64,000 nt of DNA, from positions 4,836,001 to 4,900,000 of the forward strand of contig CAVNZM010000004.1 in NCBI GenBank assembly GCA_963693365.1. Reading direction: 5' to 3'. The notes beneath the pieces were generated by a model. That model was not told where the DNA came from. It did no database searches and saw only the letters and a list, made by a program, of their open reading frames with translations. This DNA comes from Amoebidium appalachense. Its lineage: Eukaryota; Ichthyosporea. Each line of letters opens with the position of its first letter. The stretch's first letter is position 1. Both the position numbers and the translations under genes were made by a program. Below are positions 57,061 to 64,000 of this stretch, one piece after another.

Positions 57061-57791
57061 CCCCCCCCCATCGGCAAAAGTGCCGTATCTAACAAACTAA
57101 TAGCCTCCTGCCCATAGACCAAATAAAACGGAGAAAAACCAGTCACAGCATGAGGGGTAGAATTATATGAATGAGCAATAAACCTAGACATATGATCCCA
57201 ATCATTAGCCTCCACATCCACCATTTTGCCAAAGGACTTCTGAAACACTGCATGCACAGGTTCAGAGATGGCATTTGCTTGAGGGTGATATGCAGACGTA
57301 GTGATATGGGCTACCCTTAAAATTTTACACACCTCCGACACCAACTGATTTAAAGACACACGACTCCTATCCGTTAACAAAACACGGGGACAACCAAACC
57401 TAAGACAAATTTCATCCACAAAAATACGAGCAAACAAAACGGCATTAGCAGTGGGGAGAGGAAAAACTTCAACCCAACGAGTGGCCACATCGGTGACGGT
57501 AACAAGAACAGTGTTACCCTCAACCGTAGAATTAAAAGGACCGACCACATCCACGGCTACCCTTTCAAACATACGAACATTAAAATCCCTAATAAACGAC
57601 GGGCGGAAACGAGAGTGGGGACTCTCATTCCTTTCCTGACAATGCATGCATGACAACACATAATCCCTCACCTCCCTACTCATACCCGGCCAAAAATACG
57701 AACGATTAACACGAAGCAACGTCCTATTTACACCTAAGTGACCAGCCATGGGATGCTCATGCACCATACATATGCAAAACCTCAGGCACAA
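57057..57791 (-). pseudogene. Integrase zinc finger and catalytic core, broken
   Basis: The HHCC finger is visible as HEHPMAGHLGV and CMHCQERN. The core has the first aspartate in AVDVVGPF, the second in LLTDRS and the glutamate in SEPVHAVF, so all three catalytic acids of DDE integrases remain. The flanking motifs differ from the usual TDxGxxF and NGxxER forms. The frame is lost at the G run that leads into the chromodomain part. Confidence 0.85.
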
Positions 57792-58060
57792 GTGCCGTCG
57801 GGACCCAAACTCGGTGTCCGTCTGGCCCAGAACAATGATAAACTAAATCCTGCTCTACCTGACACATTTTTGCTAACTTAGCTACCTTAATCATCTGCCT
57901 TTTATTTTTGAATTTAATCGAATCAACCGGCCCCTTTAAATAATTCTTAACCAGACCAATCAACACATCTTCCTCCTGAGCTAAGATCAAAGCCGTAGGT
58001 GCTAAGGCAAGGGCCGAGCCATGAGACTCGGTCCCGACCTCAGACACTGTGGTGGTAGCA
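57757..58060 (-). pseudogene. Linker between RNase H and integrase, truncated
   Basis: The frame reads KFKNKRQMIKVAKLA, DLVYHCSGPDGHRVWVP and LVPEVLHMYGA before a stop, then shifts phase into the integrase finger. It is the usual segment just before the integrase. Its upstream end has a TGA at about 58,058 and no RNase H sequence follows. Confidence 0.7.
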
Positions 58061-58665
58061 CGGGTTCACGGGTCAGAGTAGGGTGCGACCGCAATGTGGA
58101 CCGGGCAGGTCGGCTCCACCAATCCCGCGGCCCGAATCGCGCCCGCGGCTCCTGGGTCACGGGGGATACCCGGATACCCCCTCCTGAGCCCCGGCTCGTG
58201 GACTGGCTCGAGGGGCACCCTAGACCGCCAATGGGGGGGAGGCGCGCGCGGTGAAACATGGCACTGGCCTGCCACCAGAATCCCGAGTGGTGGCCCCGTG
58301 GCGGAGGCTGGCTAGCTGGGATGGGTCCCAAAATAGGTAAAACAAAAAGGGAAAAAAAAAATGATAAAATATAAGCTAATTTCACTTAGCTGCCGCCCAC
58401 ATTAAGCTTATTTTTCAGAAAAGAGAGCATAGAAGAGCCTCCCGGCCCGAGAGTCTCTCGATCGGGACCCCCTGGAGCAGCGCGTGACGTCACTTGACCA
58501 ATAGGCGGCCTCCTCAGAATCAGCTTCTGATAGGCCGGCGCCTGCAATTTGGCGCCACATTGAGGAACGGGGATTTCGCTCATTTTCCGGAATATCTTTT
58601 TGCATCTTCAGCAGGGGTGGGTTTCCTTATATTAGCGACCAGCGTCGCCTTAGTAAGACAAAGCG
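58061..58665. other. GC-rich segment between retrotransposon and recombinase gene
   Basis: Unusually GC-rich to about 58,320 without simple repeats. It carries short palindromic phrases such as gggggatacccggatacccc. An A run follows at 58,353. The last 250 bases have inverted CCAAT-like motifs (gaccaataggc at 58,496, tgataggccgg) and could be the promoter of the gene starting at 58,666. No coding support. Confidence 0.45.

Positions 58666-64000
<5,335 letters not shown>

Larger units (their letters stand above)
56114..58060 (-). mobile_element. Ty3/gypsy chromovirus fragment (integrase end of pol)
   Basis: Minus-strand frames in order encode the spacer after RNase H, the integrase zinc finger and core, and an integrase C-terminus with a chromodomain. 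This is the order found in Ty3/gypsy chromoviruses. Reverse transcriptase, RNase H, protease and gag are absent, and right of 58,060 the sequence changes to unrelated GC-rich DNA, so the copy is 5'-truncated. Two frame breaks separate the three coding pieces. It is a dead copy by itself. Confidence 0.85.

Noticed and set aside
56114-58060. Endogenous retrovirus with envelope
   Set aside because: The chromodomain fused to integrase marks a Ty3/gypsy chromovirus; no envelope-like frame is present.
58061-58330. GC-rich segment as ribosomal RNA or tRNA gene
   Set aside because: No tRNA cloverleaf with internal boxes and no recognisable conserved rRNA phrase.

Overview
This is eukaryotic nuclear DNA. 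Genes are split by GT-AG introns, many coding segments are under 200 bases, and the space between them is filled with long (GT/CA)n, (CT/GA)n, (AT)n and uninterrupted G or C runs. The best hint about the host is a GKAP/DLGAP-type gene at 46.2-51.4 kb. That family is known from animals and their unicellular relatives, so I infer a holozoan protist or an invertebrate. No species can be named. TGA, TAA and TAG all act as stops in intact genes, which indicates the standard code.

Layout. 2-11 kb: short minus-strand exon candidates whose splice phases chain, forming one unrecognised gene. 12.8-17.9 kb: minus-strand Ser/Thr protein kinase, five exons located, 3' end not found. 17.9-23.9 kb: intergenic repeats, with a 45-base inverted repeat at 19.76 and 22.6 kb. 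23.9-24.3 kb: a cysteine-rich minus-strand exon, divergent from a complete single-exon ATP-grasp ligase (24,690-26,162, plus). 28.2-44.1 kb: a family of F-box/leucine-rich genes. It consists of a decayed terminal-exon copy (28.2-28.8), a decayed four-exon copy on the minus strand (32.1-37.6) and a nearly intact four-exon copy on the plus strand (38.1-44.1). The last two are the arms of a large diverged inverted duplication that share a 464-base start-to-start region. 46.2-51.4 kb: the GKAP-domain gene, minus. 52.3-53.3 kb: complete alpha/beta-hydrolase, plus. 54.1-54.5 kb: G-rich minisatellite. 55.3-58.1 kb: a broken 3' fragment of a Ty3/gypsy chromodomain retrotransposon, minus. 58.7 kb to the right edge: a nine-exon tyrosine-recombinase-like gene resembling Crypton / Ndc10 domain II proteins, plus. 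It carries a 47-base tandem duplication that shifts the frame.

At larger scale, many introns start with a 5' splice site followed within about 5-35 bases by a sense-strand C tract, and several end in (CA)n running into the CAG acceptor. A dispersed repeat of about 130-230 bases, bounded by G runs, occurs at roughly a dozen places; nearly all lie in introns and antisense to the surrounding gene. Most long open frames in the window are artefacts of these repeats (Thr-His, Cys-Val, Pro, Gly or Leu-Ser polymers).

The genes do not form an obvious pathway. The strongest leads are the recombinase gene, the inverted F-box pair, and the coupling of intron architecture with the G-bounded repeat.
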